A DNA stretch of 64,000 nucleotides, taken from assembly GCF_943193215.1 (NCBI RefSeq), contig NZ_CALPDH010000004.1, positions 186,001 to 250,000 of the forward strand, read 5' to 3'. Origin of the DNA: Acetatifactor aquisgranensis. GTDB taxonomy: Bacteria; Bacillota; Clostridia; Lachnospirales; Lachnospiraceae. Below the pieces are notes generated by a model, which did no database searches, was not told where the DNA came from, and saw nothing but the letters and a program-made list of their open reading frames with translations. The position numbers were made by a program, and so were the translations under genes. Shown here piece after piece: positions 49,391-59,329 of this stretch (positions are counted from its first letter, which is position 1; each line of letters opens with the position of its first letter).

Positions 49391-50324
49391 CACATTGTTC
49401 TATACCATCAGACAGGGCTTCGTCAACATCTTCCGGAACAAATGGTATTCTCTGGCCTCCATAGCGACGATAGCGGCCTGCCTGTTCCTGTTCGGCCTGT
49501 TCTACTCCGTGGTGATGAACTTCCGCAGCATCGTGATGAAAGCGGAGGAGGGCGTGTCCGTGACGGTCTTCTTCCACTGTGAGAAAGATATGTGCGAGAG
49601 CCACACAGAGGGGCAGATTCCGTCGGATATCCGTATAGAAGAAATCGGCCAGCTGATTGCCGGCCGGACCGAGGTGTCGGATGTAAAGTTCACCTCCGAC
49701 GAGGAGGCCTGGGAGAACTTCAGGAGAGAGAAGTGGGGAGAGAATTATGAGGCATATTCCAAGGGATATTTGGAGAATCCCCTGGAGGGCGATGACTCAT
49801 ACGAGGTTTTCCTCAGCGATGTGTCGCTGCAGAGCGCTCTGGTCACATGGCTGGAATCTATGCCGGAGGTGCGCAAGGTCAATCATTCCGCGCTGACAGC
49901 CGATACTTTAAGCGGCGCGAATATGCTGATTGCCTATGTGTCCATCGGCATCATTGTGATATTGCTGGCGGTCAGCATCTTCCTGATCAGCAATACGGTG
50001 GCCATCGGCATCGCCGTCCGATCGGAGGAAATCAATATCATGAAATATATCGGGGCCACCGACTTTTTCGTCAGGTCTCCTTTCGTGCTGGAGGGTATGC
50101 TGATCGGGCTGATGGGTGCCGCGCTGCCGCTCTGGCTGATTTATGGTATCTACAATTACGCATTGACGTATATTGCGGAGAGATTTTCTATTTTGACCAG
50201 CTTTCTCAACTTTTTGCCGGTGAATGAGGTGTTCGGCGTACTGACACCCGTGTCGCTGATTGTAGGCGTGGGCATCGGCTTTTTGGGAAGCATCGTCACT
50301 GTCAGAAAGCATTTGCATGTATAG
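49380..50324 (+). CDS. ftsX: Cell division protein FtsX
   Basis: 314 aa. Segments: one N-terminal membrane helix (SLASIATIAACLFLFGLFYS), a large extracellular loop with the PxxE-type VKFTSDEEAWENFRREKWGE region, and three C-terminal membrane helices with RSEEINIMKYIGATDFFVRS contacting FtsE. The loop holds the site for an EnvC/PcsB-like activator, and the gene right downstream encodes such a protein. Confidence 0.96.
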   Translation: MKISTLFYTIRQGFVNIFRNKWYSLASIATIAACLFLFGLFYSVVMNFRSIVMKAEEGVSVTVFFHCEKDMCESHTEGQIPSDIRIEEIGQLIAGRTEVSDVKFTSDEEAWENFRREKWGENYEAYSKGYLENPLEGDDSYEVFLSDVSLQSALVTWLESMPEVRKVNHSALTADTLSGANMLIAYVSIGIIVILLAVSIFLISNTVAIGIAVRSEEINIMKYIGATDFFVRSPFVLEGMLIGLMGAALPLWLIYGIYNYALTYIAERFSILTSFLNFLPVNEVFGVLTPVSLIVGVGIGFLGSIVTVRKHLHV

Positions 50325-50335
50325 AGTAGGGGCTT

Positions 50336-51592
50336 ATGGAGAAGAGGAAGAATGTTGCCGCGCTGCGGCGCATGGTATGCGGATTGCTGGTGGGGAGTGC
50401 TGTCTTGTTGGCTCCTGGAGGAGCCGGGCAGCAGGCGCATGCCACAGGCAGTAAGACCACGCCCACCGCGGAGAGCATCAAGGAGAAAGAGAATCAGATT
50501 TCCCAGATAAAAGAAGAGAAAGAATCCTTGAAAGACGGTCTCAGCGATTTGCAGGAGATCAAGAAGAACCTGGAACAGCAGAAAGATGACCTGAAGAACT
50601 ATGTGAAAGAGCTGGACGGCAATCTGGAAGAGATAGAGGCCAAAATCGCTGACCTGAAAGAACAGATCAGCGCCAAGGAGGCGGAAATCCAGCAGACCCA
50701 GGCAGAACTGGAGGCTGCCCGGAAAAGGGAAGAAGAACAGTTGGAGGCCATGTCCATCCACATCAGGCTTACCTACGAGTCGGGTGAACCCAACATGGTG
50801 GATCTGCTGCTGCAGTCCAAAAGCTTCGGGGACTTTCTGAATACGGTGGATTATGTGGAGAAGATGGTGGCCAGCGATAACCGGATGTGGCAGGAGTACA
50901 GGGCCGCAAAGGAGTATGTGCAGCTGTGCAAGGAAAAAATGGAGCTGGAAAAGGAGATTCTGGACGAGACAAAAGAAAATGTGGAAATCGAGCAGAAAAA
51001 CCTCGAAGAGTTGATAGAGCAGAAAAATCGTGATATCATAAGTTATGAGACAGATATCAATAATAAGGAAAATGCCATAAGGGAGTACGAGGCGGAAATC
51101 AAGGCCCAGGAGGATGAAATCAGGTATCTGGAGGCCATTGTGGCCGAGGAGAGGCGGCAGATGATCGCCAACAACCAATCGGCGCTGGTCTATGACGGAG
51201 GCGCTTTCAAATTTCCGCTGGCATCCTATACCAGAGTGTCTGACGACTACGGTATGAGGATACATCCGACACTGGGCGTGGAGCAGTTCCACAATGGCGT
51301 GGATTTTGCCTCTGCGACAGGGACCGCTATCTACGCGGCTTACGATGGAAAGGTGGTGGCCGCTGCTTATAATGCCAGCATGGGGAATTATGTCATGATA
51401 GATCATGGGGACGGGCTGTCTACTATATATATGCATGCTTCCGCCCTGTATGTGAGCAAGGGGGATGTGGTGGCAAAAGGCGATACCATCGCCGCCGTGG
51501 GCAGCACCGGCCGTTCTACCGGCAGCCATCTTCATTTCAGCGTAAGGCTGAACGGGTCCTATGTATCTCCGTGGGGATATCTCAGCCTTTGA
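50336..51592 (+). CDS. EnvC/PcsB-like murein hydrolase with M23 domain
   Basis: 418 aa. Signal peptide (VCGLLVGSAVLLAPGGAGQQ, cleaved near HATG), a long coiled coil rich in Glu, Lys and Gln (about 45-280), then an M23 metallopeptidase domain. The zinc ligands are intact: HNGVDFASATGTAIYAAYDG for His and Asp, and GSHLHFSVRLNG for the last His pair. The catalytic site appears active, unlike E. coli EnvC. It probably cuts peptidoglycan cross-bridges when FtsEX opens its coil. Confidence 0.95.
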   Translation: MEKRKNVAALRRMVCGLLVGSAVLLAPGGAGQQAHATGSKTTPTAESIKEKENQISQIKEEKESLKDGLSDLQEIKKNLEQQKDDLKNYVKELDGNLEEIEAKIADLKEQISAKEAEIQQTQAELEAARKREEEQLEAMSIHIRLTYESGEPNMVDLLLQSKSFGDFLNTVDYVEKMVASDNRMWQEYRAAKEYVQLCKEKMELEKEILDETKENVEIEQKNLEELIEQKNRDIISYETDINNKENAIREYEAEIKAQEDEIRYLEAIVAEERRQMIANNQSALVYDGGAFKFPLASYTRVSDDYGMRIHPTLGVEQFHNGVDFASATGTAIYAAYDGKVVAAAYNASMGNYVMIDHGDGLSTIYMHASALYVSKGDVVAKGDTIAAVGSTGRSTGSHLHFSVRLNGSYVSPWGYLSL

Positions 51593-51636
51593 CAGAGCCC
51601 TGAGGCATTTTGCTGTGACGGACAGGAGGGAAATGT

Positions 51637-53055
51637 ATGGACGAGAACCAATCATATTTTGATAATATTTCCGGGACAGGGACGAATACCGGAAGAGAGA
51701 ACGGACCGATGCCGGGGAGCGGACCGGTGTACGGCGACGGGAGGGTGTATGGCACCGGAACATCACAGATCCCTGGGAAAGGGCCAAGAGGAGAGCGGGG
51801 CAGCGGAAAGGGACTGTTCCTGATTGGGCTGATTACCGGCATCTCCGGGGCGCTGCTGATCATGGCTATCTGCTATCTGGGCCTTTATATCCAGAATGTG
51901 GTGGAGTCCGGTCAGAATGTGGCAGAATCCAGACAGAGTTCTTCCGATGAGGTTTCGTTTCTGAAAGATTCGGCCATTGATGCCTCTGTGCTGAATAAGA
52001 TGCAGACCATAGAGAATACTATCAATAATTATTTCTATCTGCATGATGTGACCGGGGAAGAGCTTCAGGACGGCATTTATAAAGGGATGCTTCAGGCATT
52101 AGGAGACCCGTACTCCGAGTATTATTCCGCAGAGGAACTGGAAGCGCTGATGGAGCAGACGGAGGGCGTCTATTACGGCATCGGCGCCTATGTGAGCCAG
52201 GATGCGCTCACCGGCCTGCCCAAAATCAGCGGCGTCATCGAGGGGGCGCCTGCGGCGGAAGTGGATCTGCGTGCCAACGATATCATATACGAGGTGGACG
52301 GCGCTTCCACCTATGGACTGACCCTGACAGAGGCGGTGGCCCTGATCAAGGGGCCGGAGAATACGGAAGTGACCCTGACTATTGTCAGGGAAGGGGAATC
52401 CGATTACCTGGATGTCACCGTCACCCGCAGAAAGGTGGAGACGCCTACCGTACAGCATGAGATGCTGGAGGAGGGAATGGCCTATATCCAGCTGACGGAG
52501 TTTGACGATGTGTCTATCAAACAGTTCGAGGATGCGCTTGCTTCTGTACGGAAATCCGGCATGAAAGGCATGATTTTAGACCTCCGGGGCAATCCTGGCG
52601 GGAGCCTGAACGCTGTGGTGGAGATGGCCCGGATGATTCTGCCGAAAGGCATGATTGTGTACACGGAGGACAAGAGCGGAAAACGGTCAGAATATACCTG
52701 CGACGGCGATAAGGAGCTGGATGTGCCGCTGGTGGTGCTGGTGGACATGAATTCCGCCAGCGCGTCTGAAATCATGGCCGGCGCCATCAAGGATTACAAG
52801 CTGGGGACGCTGGTGGGGACCACCACGTTCGGCAAGGGCATCGTGCAGCAGATCATTCCGTTCCGGGACGGATCTGCGGTGAAGGTGACCATCAGCGCTT
52901 ATTATACGCCCAATGGCAATAATATCCACGGCCTTGGCATCGAGCCGGATGTGGTGTGTGAATTCGACGGCGAGGCTTATTACGGAAGCGAAGACCATCC
53001 GGACAATCAGCTGGAAAAGGCCAAGGAAGTGTTGAAAGGGCTGATGGAACAGTAA
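51637..53055 (+). CDS. S41 family C-terminal processing protease (CtpA/CtpB-like)
   Basis: 472 aa. A Gly/Pro-rich cytosolic N terminus, one membrane segment (ISGALLIMAICYLGLYIQNV), a PDZ domain (KISGVIEGAPAAEVDLRAND), and the S41 core with Ser in MNSASASEIMAGAIKDYKLG and Lys in GTTTFGKGIVQQI. Such proteases trim or inactivate cell-wall hydrolases and sporulation factors. Directly after the M23 gene in the ftsEX operon, so a likely target is that hydrolase. GGAGGG precedes the ATG. Confidence 0.94.
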   Translation: MDENQSYFDNISGTGTNTGRENGPMPGSGPVYGDGRVYGTGTSQIPGKGPRGERGSGKGLFLIGLITGISGALLIMAICYLGLYIQNVVESGQNVAESRQSSSDEVSFLKDSAIDASVLNKMQTIENTINNYFYLHDVTGEELQDGIYKGMLQALGDPYSEYYSAEELEALMEQTEGVYYGIGAYVSQDALTGLPKISGVIEGAPAAEVDLRANDIIYEVDGASTYGLTLTEAVALIKGPENTEVTLTIVREGESDYLDVTVTRRKVETPTVQHEMLEEGMAYIQLTEFDDVSIKQFEDALASVRKSGMKGMILDLRGNPGGSLNAVVEMARMILPKGMIVYTEDKSGKRSEYTCDGDKELDVPLVVLVDMNSASASEIMAGAIKDYKLGTLVGTTTFGKGIVQQIIPFRDGSAVKVTISAYYTPNGNNIHGLGIEPDVVCEFDGEAYYGSEDHPDNQLEKAKEVLKGLMEQ

Positions 53056-53080
53056 CCAAGACGGCTGAAAGGAAGCTGAT

Positions 53081-54720
53081 ATGAAAAAAGGAACAGCGGG
53101 AGAAAAGAATAGACAGGCGTTTTGGGTTGGGCTTGTATTATTGCTGATTGGAACGCTGTCCTTTTTTTACTGGGCAGGGAAAAAACAGGTCTGGTTCTGC
53201 GATGAGATATATACCTACGAATCTGCAAATGGATTTGAGCAGGACTGGCCCGGTACCTGTGTGGATCAATGGATGACAGGGGATGATGTGGAGGCTTTCT
53301 TTGCCGCTGACTGGGACAGGCTGTCGCTGAACGACATCACCATACGTCTGTATAATGACCATGTGCCCCTGTATTTCTGGCTCTTCCGCATGGTGTCCCT
53401 GTTCTGCTTCAAGGGGAGCGGGAGCATCTGGATCGGCCTGTCCATGAATCTTGTATTTTATCTGATCGTTTTGGGCCTGATTTATGGAATCTTCCTGCGG
53501 CTGACAGGGAATCCGCTCCATTCAGGGACGGTGACGATATTGACCGGAATGGTCAATAGACTGATGATAGAGCAGGCGACAGTGCTGAGAATGTATATGA
53601 TGCTCCTGCTGGAGGAACTGCTCCTGCTGTTGGCGGGTCTGTGGATTCTGCGGGAGGCAGACAGAAAGAAGATGCCGGCCGGAGTGTTTCTGTATCTGCT
53701 CGCAGTCAGCGTGATGGGATTTCTGACCCATTATGACTATTGGATTTTCTATGCGGTAACGGCGGCTCTGTTCTGTTTCTGGCTTTTCTGCCTGGCTGTA
53801 AAAAGAGAGGGGAGAGGTTTCTGGCATTCCCGGGAATTTCGGTATGTGCTGGCCTGGGTGGGGAATTTCGTGTTTTCCCTTTTTGTTACGATAAGATTGT
53901 TTCCATATTGCCAGTGGAATTTGAACCAGGGCAAGGGACAGACAGCGCTCCATTCCCTCTTTGTCTTTTCGGGGGAAAAGTTTGGGCAGATTGTTTGGGA
54001 TACAAACGCCTGTCGGCTTCACTGTTCGGTGACGGGATACCGGCGGCCGTGGGCCTGGCGGTCATCTTCGGCGGTATTATCGGCGGCGGGGCCATGTTAT
54101 ATCGGAAAAAGGAATGGAAGAGACTGGCGGGCATGATTCTGACCGTCCTGGCTGCCCAGGCGTACCAGTGCGTGGTGTGCTTTACCATGCCGGATGTATG
54201 GGAGGAGCGGTATCTGTGGGGCACCTTTACGATTATGGCGCTGTGCATGGCATGGGGAGGCATTCTGCTGCTGCAGGAGCTGCGGGGCAGGCAGCGAAAA
54301 GAAAAACGGGGAAATATCGTCTGGCGAGGAGCGGTTCTGGCGCCGACAGTCAGTATCCTGATAGGAGAAATCAGAGTGATTGACGGCGGAAACGGTGTCG
54401 CATATCTGTTCCACCCGGAGAAAGATGTGGCTTTGCTGAAAGAGCAGAGCGGGATTCCATGGATAGTGTATGGGCCTACGGTGGGAGTATATTCCTATTA
54501 TGACTGGCTGATTCCGGAACAAATCTGTTTCCTGACGGAGAATAACTCGCCGGAGGATGCGAAAGCAGTCAGGGAGTTGCCGGGGGAGGAATTTGTTCTG
54601 TATCTATATGAGGATTATCTGCCGGAGGCTCTGGATTTTTTTGGATGGGAATTAGGAAAGAAGCTTACGACAAAATATTTGACAAAGAGCACGAATTTGA
54701 GTGTATATCTGGTGCAGTAG
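53081..54720 (+). pseudogene. GT-C type membrane glycosyltransferase broken by a frameshift
   Basis: Reading from 53081, the protein has the GT39-like start WAGKKQVWFCDEIYTYESAN with an acidic pair after membrane segment 1, and NDHVPLYFWLFRMVSLFCF, then many membrane helices. The frame breaks near 53995-54003: one frame gives KFGQIVWDTNACRLHCS and stops at 54136, while the -1 frame gives YKRLSASLFGDGIPAAVGLA and continues in family style to 54720. A single missing base in TGGGATAC would explain it. No slippery heptamer is in phase. Either a real loss or a sequencing error. Follows the S41 gene by 25 bases. Confidence 0.75.
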
Positions 54721-54734
54721 CAAGATTTTAATGC

Positions 54735-54770
54735 AAAAAATGTATCCGCGGGAGGAAAATACCCGCGGAT
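54735..54770 (-). terminator. Terminator of the pseudaminic acid operon
   Basis: On the minus strand ATCCGCGGG pairs with CCCGCGGAT around a 9-base loop and is followed, after three bases, by TTTTTT (plus 54735-54740). It lies two bases after the pseG stop. Confidence 0.88.
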
Positions 54771-54771
54771 A

Positions 54772-55809
54772 TTACATTTCTGTCAAAAGACGGGCAATCC
54801 TTACGGCGCCCAGCCCATCCACCATTTTTCTTTCCTTTTCATGCATTTTACGCCTGATACCGGCATTTGCCGTGAGCTCATCCATCATCTGCCGCATTTT
54901 GCCAAGCGTCTCTGCCGGATTGTGGTGAAAGGCGCCGCAATAACCTGCTATTTCTGTACGGCTGATATATTCCGTTAAGGCCTCCTGATTCTTCGCATAG
55001 GAAAAGCACAGGAAAGGAACTCCTGTCGCGGCCAGTTCATATATGGTAGTTCCGCCTGCAGTGATGGCTATATCGCAGTTTCGCATCAGTGATGCCATAT
55101 CGCGGACATCATGGTGCACATAGAGCTGACGGCATGTCTGTTCTCGATATTTCCATCCCTCAAAATCCGGATGATACCGGCCTGTGACTACATGATACCG
55201 CAGTCCGGGACTCTGAATCGTTTCAAAAATCCGGGCCGCAATATTCCTGTGATCGCCGCCGCCTGTGGTAATCAATATGTCCTGTGCCTGTTCCCGAAAG
55301 ACATATCCGCTCTGACGGAACTGGGGACGGAGAGGGACGTATTCGCTGCCCGCATAAAATCTTGTATCTGTATCCTCATATAGCTGCCTGTACTGCTCTC
55401 TGGTGGCAAAGGCGTTATAATTCAGGACACAGTCCACAGAATAAGCCTGTTCTGCCATATCATCCAACAGGAAAATATGTGCCTGCCGTCTCAATGCTTT
55501 AAGATACTGCGCCGTGATATAATAACTGTCAACTATCAGCACCGGAGCGCCGCCTGGGCATTCTTTTTGCAGATGCTGGGCCAGCCGGGGTAATTCCTGA
55601 TTCATATCGCGGTAGTTGGTGTGGAGCACTATGGTCTGGTATCCGCCGGATTCTGCCAGCGCGCCGGATATCTCGTCGGCGCACACGAAGCAGATATCTT
55701 CTTTCTCCAATCCGGGGAGATTCTTCAGTTCGTCTGCAATCGTCAGGCATCTCATCAAATGCCCTGCCCCGGTGGAGGCGTTTCCGTCTGCACGGAAATA
55801 ATATCTCAT
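54772..55809 (-). CDS. pseG: UDP-2,4-diacetamido-2,4,6-trideoxy-beta-L-altropyranose hydrolase PseG
   Basis: 345 aa from the ATG at 55809, overlapping the pseI stop (ATGA); an upstream in-frame start lies inside pseI. N-terminal FRADGNASTGAGHLMRCLTI with the catalytic His, and the GT-B UDP-binding half with ILITTGGGDHRN and ITAGGTTIYELAATGVPFLC. It removes UDP from the pseudaminic acid precursor sugar. Last gene of the operon. Confidence 0.93.
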   Translation of the reverse strand: MRYYFRADGNASTGAGHLMRCLTIADELKNLPGLEKEDICFVCADEISGALAESGGYQTIVLHTNYRDMNQELPRLAQHLQKECPGGAPVLIVDSYYITAQYLKALRRQAHIFLLDDMAEQAYSVDCVLNYNAFATREQYRQLYEDTDTRFYAGSEYVPLRPQFRQSGYVFREQAQDILITTGGGDHRNIAARIFETIQSPGLRYHVVTGRYHPDFEGWKYREQTCRQLYVHHDVRDMASLMRNCDIAITAGGTTIYELAATGVPFLCFSYAKNQEALTEYISRTEIAGYCGAFHHNPAETLGKMRQMMDELTANAGIRRKMHEKERKMVDGLGAVRIARLLTEM

Positions 55810-56861
55810 GATTCCACCAGATCCCATGACATGGGCGTGCCCAGATGGGCATCCCGGGAAATCTTCTTTCCGAGAAGTTCCTCATAGTATTTTGTATGCA
55901 GCCCACAGGAGGGGCGTACGGAGCGGAGATTCCGGGGGGTGAAAACATCCCCGGCTTTCATGTCCTGGGCGATAAAAAGAGACCTTGCGTGATCCCTGCT
56001 GGCTTTCTGCTTCGGCGTCAGCTCGCAGGTCGCCTTACCCATGGCCTTTTCTATGATGCGGATCTGGTCCACCATCTCCTTGAATTCCTGGGGCTCCATG
56101 GAAAAGGCGGCATCGGCCCCGCCGTCGGCCCGGCTTAAGGTGAGATGCTTTTCCACGACTCTCGCGCCCATTGCAACGGCGGCGCCGGCCACGGCACAGC
56201 CCATAGTGTGGTCGGACAATCCTACCGTACAGTCGAATACCTCCTGCATGGCCGGAATGCCTTTCAGATTGATGTCCTCATAGGGAGAGGGGTATGCGGA
56301 ACAGCATTTCAGGAGGACGACATTTTCGTTGCCCTCTTCCCTGCAAGTCTGCAGCGCAAGCTCGATGTCCCCAAGATAAGACACGCCCGTAGACATGATG
56401 ATGGGTTTTCCGGTCCTGGCTATCTTCCGGATAAGAGGGATGTCGTTCACCTCAAAACTGGCCACCTTGTAGATGGGGACCAGCAGTTTTTCCAGAAAAT
56501 CGACGCTGGTAAGGTCAAAAGGGGAGGAGAAAAAAACAAGCCCCATGGATTCGGCCACTTCTTTTAGTTTCGGCTGCCATTCCCAGGGGGTGTAGGCCGT
56601 CTGATAAAGCTTGTACAGAGTGGTGCCGTCCCAGATAGTCCCCTGCGTAATCTGGAAACAGGGATCATCGCAGTTCAGGGTGATGGTGTCCGGCGTATAG
56701 GTCTGCAGCTTGATGGCATCAGCCCCTGCGTCTTTGGCGGCTTTGATGATTGCGACAGCCCTGTCATAATCCATCAGATGGTTGGCGGACATTTCCGCGA
56801 TGACAAAGGTGGGGGAATCATTGCTGATTACATGCCCTTGAATTTCGATTCTCTTATTCAT
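55806..56861 (-). CDS. pseI: Pseudaminic acid synthase PseI
   Basis: 351 aa from the ATG at 56861, which has AGGAGG 7 bases upstream; the ATG at 56867 is too close. NeuB-type barrel (FVIAEMSANHLMDYDRAVAI, DAIKLQTYTPDTITLNCDDP with an acidic substrate contact, STGVSYLGDIELALQTC, VGLSDHTMG) followed by a C-terminal SAF antifreeze-like domain from about residue 290. It condenses the PseG product with phosphoenolpyruvate. The substrate choice over sialic acid follows from the PseG and PseH neighbours. Confidence 0.94.
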   Translation of the reverse strand: MNKRIEIQGHVISNDSPTFVIAEMSANHLMDYDRAVAIIKAAKDAGADAIKLQTYTPDTITLNCDDPCFQITQGTIWDGTTLYKLYQTAYTPWEWQPKLKEVAESMGLVFFSSPFDLTSVDFLEKLLVPIYKVASFEVNDIPLIRKIARTGKPIIMSTGVSYLGDIELALQTCREEGNENVVLLKCCSAYPSPYEDINLKGIPAMQEVFDCTVGLSDHTMGCAVAGAAVAMGARVVEKHLTLSRADGGADAAFSMEPQEFKEMVDQIRIIEKAMGKATCELTPKQKASRDHARSLFIAQDMKAGDVFTPRNLRSVRPSCGLHTKYYEELLGKKISRDAHLGTPMSWDLVES

Positions 56862-56863
56862 GC

Positions 56864-57421
56864 TCATACCTCCTGTGTGCCGAAAGAAACTTTTTCGTAT
56901 TTCTTGCTGTTCCTGATTTCCTGCCAGCGCTGCGCGGTCATATGCATGAACGTCACATCATAATACTGACCGTCCTTGCATACATGGTTTTTCTTTTCCT
57001 CTATGATTTCGCTCCCGCATAAAAGATGGAGCTGTATCACCCCTTTATTCAGGGTAAAAATGTCTCCTATGAGTTCCTTTTTATGCAGTATGTCGAATAC
57101 ATAATCGTAGAGACTCATCTCCAGGGCCAGAGCGGTCTTCATGCTGCGCAGGCGCTTCTCCCCTACATAATAGGCCCAGCCTGCACAGCCGTCGGCCCTG
57201 TCCAGTCCCGTCAGATTGATGACGCCGGCGCTTTCGCCGTCTATCTCGATTAGCCAGTAGCGCACGTCCGTGTTCCCGCAGATCGCTTTAAACCATTTGC
57301 GCTGCCCTTCCAGGGTGAGCTTCGGGTTGGTGTTCATGTATCTGGTGATGTCGGGATCCATGCGCCAGCGCATGATATTCTCCAAATCGTCTTCTCTGAG
57401 TTCTCTTAAGCGGATGCTCAT
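56864..57421 (-). CDS. pseH: PseH-like GNAT N-acetyltransferase
   Basis: 185 aa GNAT. Begins IRLRELREDDLENIMRWRMD with ITRYMNTNPKLTLEGQRKWF typical of PseH; the CoA site is around LRSMKTALALEMSLYDYVFD. In the standard pathway it acetylates the 4-amino group of the altrosamine precursor. Overlaps the ACP gene by 4 bases. Because an ACP and an FkbH-like enzyme sit beside it, an acyl donor other than acetyl-CoA is conceivable. Confidence 0.85.
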   Translation of the reverse strand: MSIRLRELREDDLENIMRWRMDPDITRYMNTNPKLTLEGQRKWFKAICGNTDVRYWLIEIDGESAGVINLTGLDRADGCAGWAYYVGEKRLRSMKTALALEMSLYDYVFDILHKKELIGDIFTLNKGVIQLHLLCGSEIIEEKKNHVCKDGQYYDVTFMHMTAQRWQEIRNSKKYEKVSFGTQEV

Positions 57422-57639
57422 TTCAGGCCTGCTTTCTCAAAAATCTCTTGTACGGAAGTGATCTCCACAGCTTCGTCCAGGGGGATGGAGATGCTGAGCC
57501 TTGTCTCCAGCTCCCCGATCAGCATCACATGGGCCAGGGAATCCCACTCCTCCAAATCTTCCATACGAGTGCTTTCGGACACGGTTCCTGACGGAAGCTG
57601 CAGCACTTCTTCCATTAAAGCGATTATCTTTTCTTTCAT
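57418..57639 (-). CDS. Acyl carrier protein
   Basis: 73 aa, acidic. Phosphopantetheine serine in EEWDSLAHVMLIGELETRLS. Helix pattern matches stand-alone ACPs of sugar-modification operons rather than FabF-coupled AcpP, whose motif is usually LGADSLD. It is translationally coupled to pseH and follows the FkbH-like gene, so it probably carries the acyl group made by that enzyme. Confidence 0.92.
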   Translation of the reverse strand: MKEKIIALMEEVLQLPSGTVSESTRMEDLEEWDSLAHVMLIGELETRLSISIPLDEAVEITSVQEIFEKAGLK

Positions 57640-57673
57640 GAATCAGTATCTCCTGTTTTCTGTAGGATAGGGG

Positions 57674-59329
57674 TCATGTGTGCCACTCGGCATAATATTC
57701 TCTTTCAGGTCTGTCTGCCAGATTTATCTCATAGAGCTTCCCGCCGGTCTCCATTGTCTGGATGACGGTATAGCCGAGTTTTTCAAAAAGGGTTTCCACC
57801 GGCTTGTTTTTCGCGGTGGGAAGATATTGTGCCTGTAGGGAGAGGCAGCCTTCCTCATACAGTTCTTTCTCGATATCATCTACAATGGCGTTTTCGATGT
57901 TTCTTCCCATCACCCGACAGCTCATGACGAAAGTATCTATTGCCGGAGCGGTTCCCGCAAGGTCTACAATCACTGCCGCCACAATGCCGTTGTCGCCAAA
58001 GCAATCTTTTACCCGATATAGATAAATCCTTTTGCCGGTATCATGCAGTAGCTTTTGCATGTGAGATTGCTCATAGCGCTTCGTGGTCAGGTTGAATTGA
58101 TTGGTCTTATTGACTAATTGGGTCAATCTCTCCAGATTTGCCTCAGGCCTCTCGCGGATGATTTCCATGGCCAGCTGGCGCAGGTAGGAGGCGAAGTCCA
58201 CAGCCTGGGCTTTCAGGATATTCCGCCTGGCGTTCTCCGCGTATTGTCTGGTCTTCTGTCTGTCTTCTCCGGTAATGGCAGCCTGTTCGAAGTACTGCCT
58301 GTAAATCCGGATCATTGCGTCCGGCAGCTCTTCCGGTTTATCCGGAAAATCTGGAACGGTCACCTGGGGCAAAGCGGCTTTTACCAGCTCTCTTTCCGCC
58401 GGATTATCATCCCAGAAGACAAAAGAGTCCATTCCAAGGTTCAGCTCCTTTGCAATCTCCGCAATATTTTCCGGTTTTGTCCGCCAGTTGATTTTCTTGC
58501 AGACGAAATCCTCCGGGCGGAGCACCATATGGGGATGAGAGGCGATGATATCCATGGCGTCCTTTTCGTTATTTTTGGAGACGATTCCCAGCAGGACGCC
58601 CTGCCTCTGCATCTGGGTGATTACCCGCTGCAGGTTCTTGTACATCAGCCCCGTGTGTTCCTGGGAGAGTACCACGGGAGAGTGATCGGCCTCTCCCGCC
58701 AGCCCTCCCCACAGAGTGTTGTCCAAATCCAGCAGCAGCACTTTTTTGGGGATTCTTTCCTGCAGCCGGATAGTCTGGAGAAGCAGCTCCACCATGCGTT
58801 TCTGGGCTTCATTGGTGTGGAGGATACGTCCCATGTACCACATTTTGAAAGAAAAGGCATTTTCGGCCCCTATTTCTTCTATGATGCGGCGATAGGGCAG
58901 TATGCGGACATTGGAGCGCTCCCGGGAAAGATTCCGCAGACATTCCTGCCATCTGTCTTCAGACTGCTTTCTGCAGTCGGTATCCTGCATGACCTCCAGT
59001 TCCGGGCCCCACAGGAAAGCATCAGAAATATAGTACAGGCGCTCCTCGTGCAGTGCTCCTTCCAACATGGAGAACCATCTTTCGATCCTGTCGCTGGACG
59101 CTGACAAATCGTGATCAAGAACCTCCATCAAATCCATAATCAGGAAAGTGATGTCAGGACGGAACGCTTCATAGGAGGAGGTGGCATCCAATAAAGTCCC
59201 CAGCTCGTTGCCGTACCCTGCTGTCTCATAGACGAGGCTTTCGGGCTCTGCGGCTACGAGTTCCTTTTTCAGCATCCGGATGACGAAATTCAAATTCACA
59301 TTGGACAATACTGCAATCCTATGACTCAT
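57674..59329 (-). CDS. FkbH-like HAD-IIIC family enzyme
   Basis: 551 aa in three parts: an N-terminal SGNH-like region to about 190, the HAD domain with VLLLDLDNTLWGGLAGEADH (Asp201 and Asp203) and FVFWDDNPAERELVKAALP, and a C-terminal GNAT-like domain from about 400. FkbH-type enzymes take 1,3-bisphosphoglycerate, dephosphorylate it and load a glyceryl unit onto an ACP. The adjacent ACP and Pse genes make a glyceryl-type acyl-sugar the best guess. Overlaps the pseF stop by 11 bases. Confidence 0.85.
   Translation of the reverse strand: MSHRIAVLSNVNLNFVIRMLKKELVAAEPESLVYETAGYGNELGTLLDATSSYEAFRPDITFLIMDLMEVLDHDLSASSDRIERWFSMLEGALHEERLYYISDAFLWGPELEVMQDTDCRKQSEDRWQECLRNLSRERSNVRILPYRRIIEEIGAENAFSFKMWYMGRILHTNEAQKRMVELLLQTIRLQERIPKKVLLLDLDNTLWGGLAGEADHSPVVLSQEHTGLMYKNLQRVITQMQRQGVLLGIVSKNNEKDAMDIIASHPHMVLRPEDFVCKKINWRTKPENIAEIAKELNLGMDSFVFWDDNPAERELVKAALPQVTVPDFPDKPEELPDAMIRIYRQYFEQAAITGEDRQKTRQYAENARRNILKAQAVDFASYLRQLAMEIIRERPEANLERLTQLVNKTNQFNLTTKRYEQSHMQKLLHDTGKRIYLYRVKDCFGDNGIVAAVIVDLAGTAPAIDTFVMSCRVMGRNIENAIVDDIEKELYEEGCLSLQAQYLPTAKNKPVETLFEKLGYTVIQTMETGGKLYEINLADRPEREYYAEWHT

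Noticed and set aside
53995..54003. Programmed -1 frameshift in the GT-C gene
   Set aside because: No in-phase X-XXY-YYZ heptamer and no clear downstream stem; a single-base deletion is simpler.
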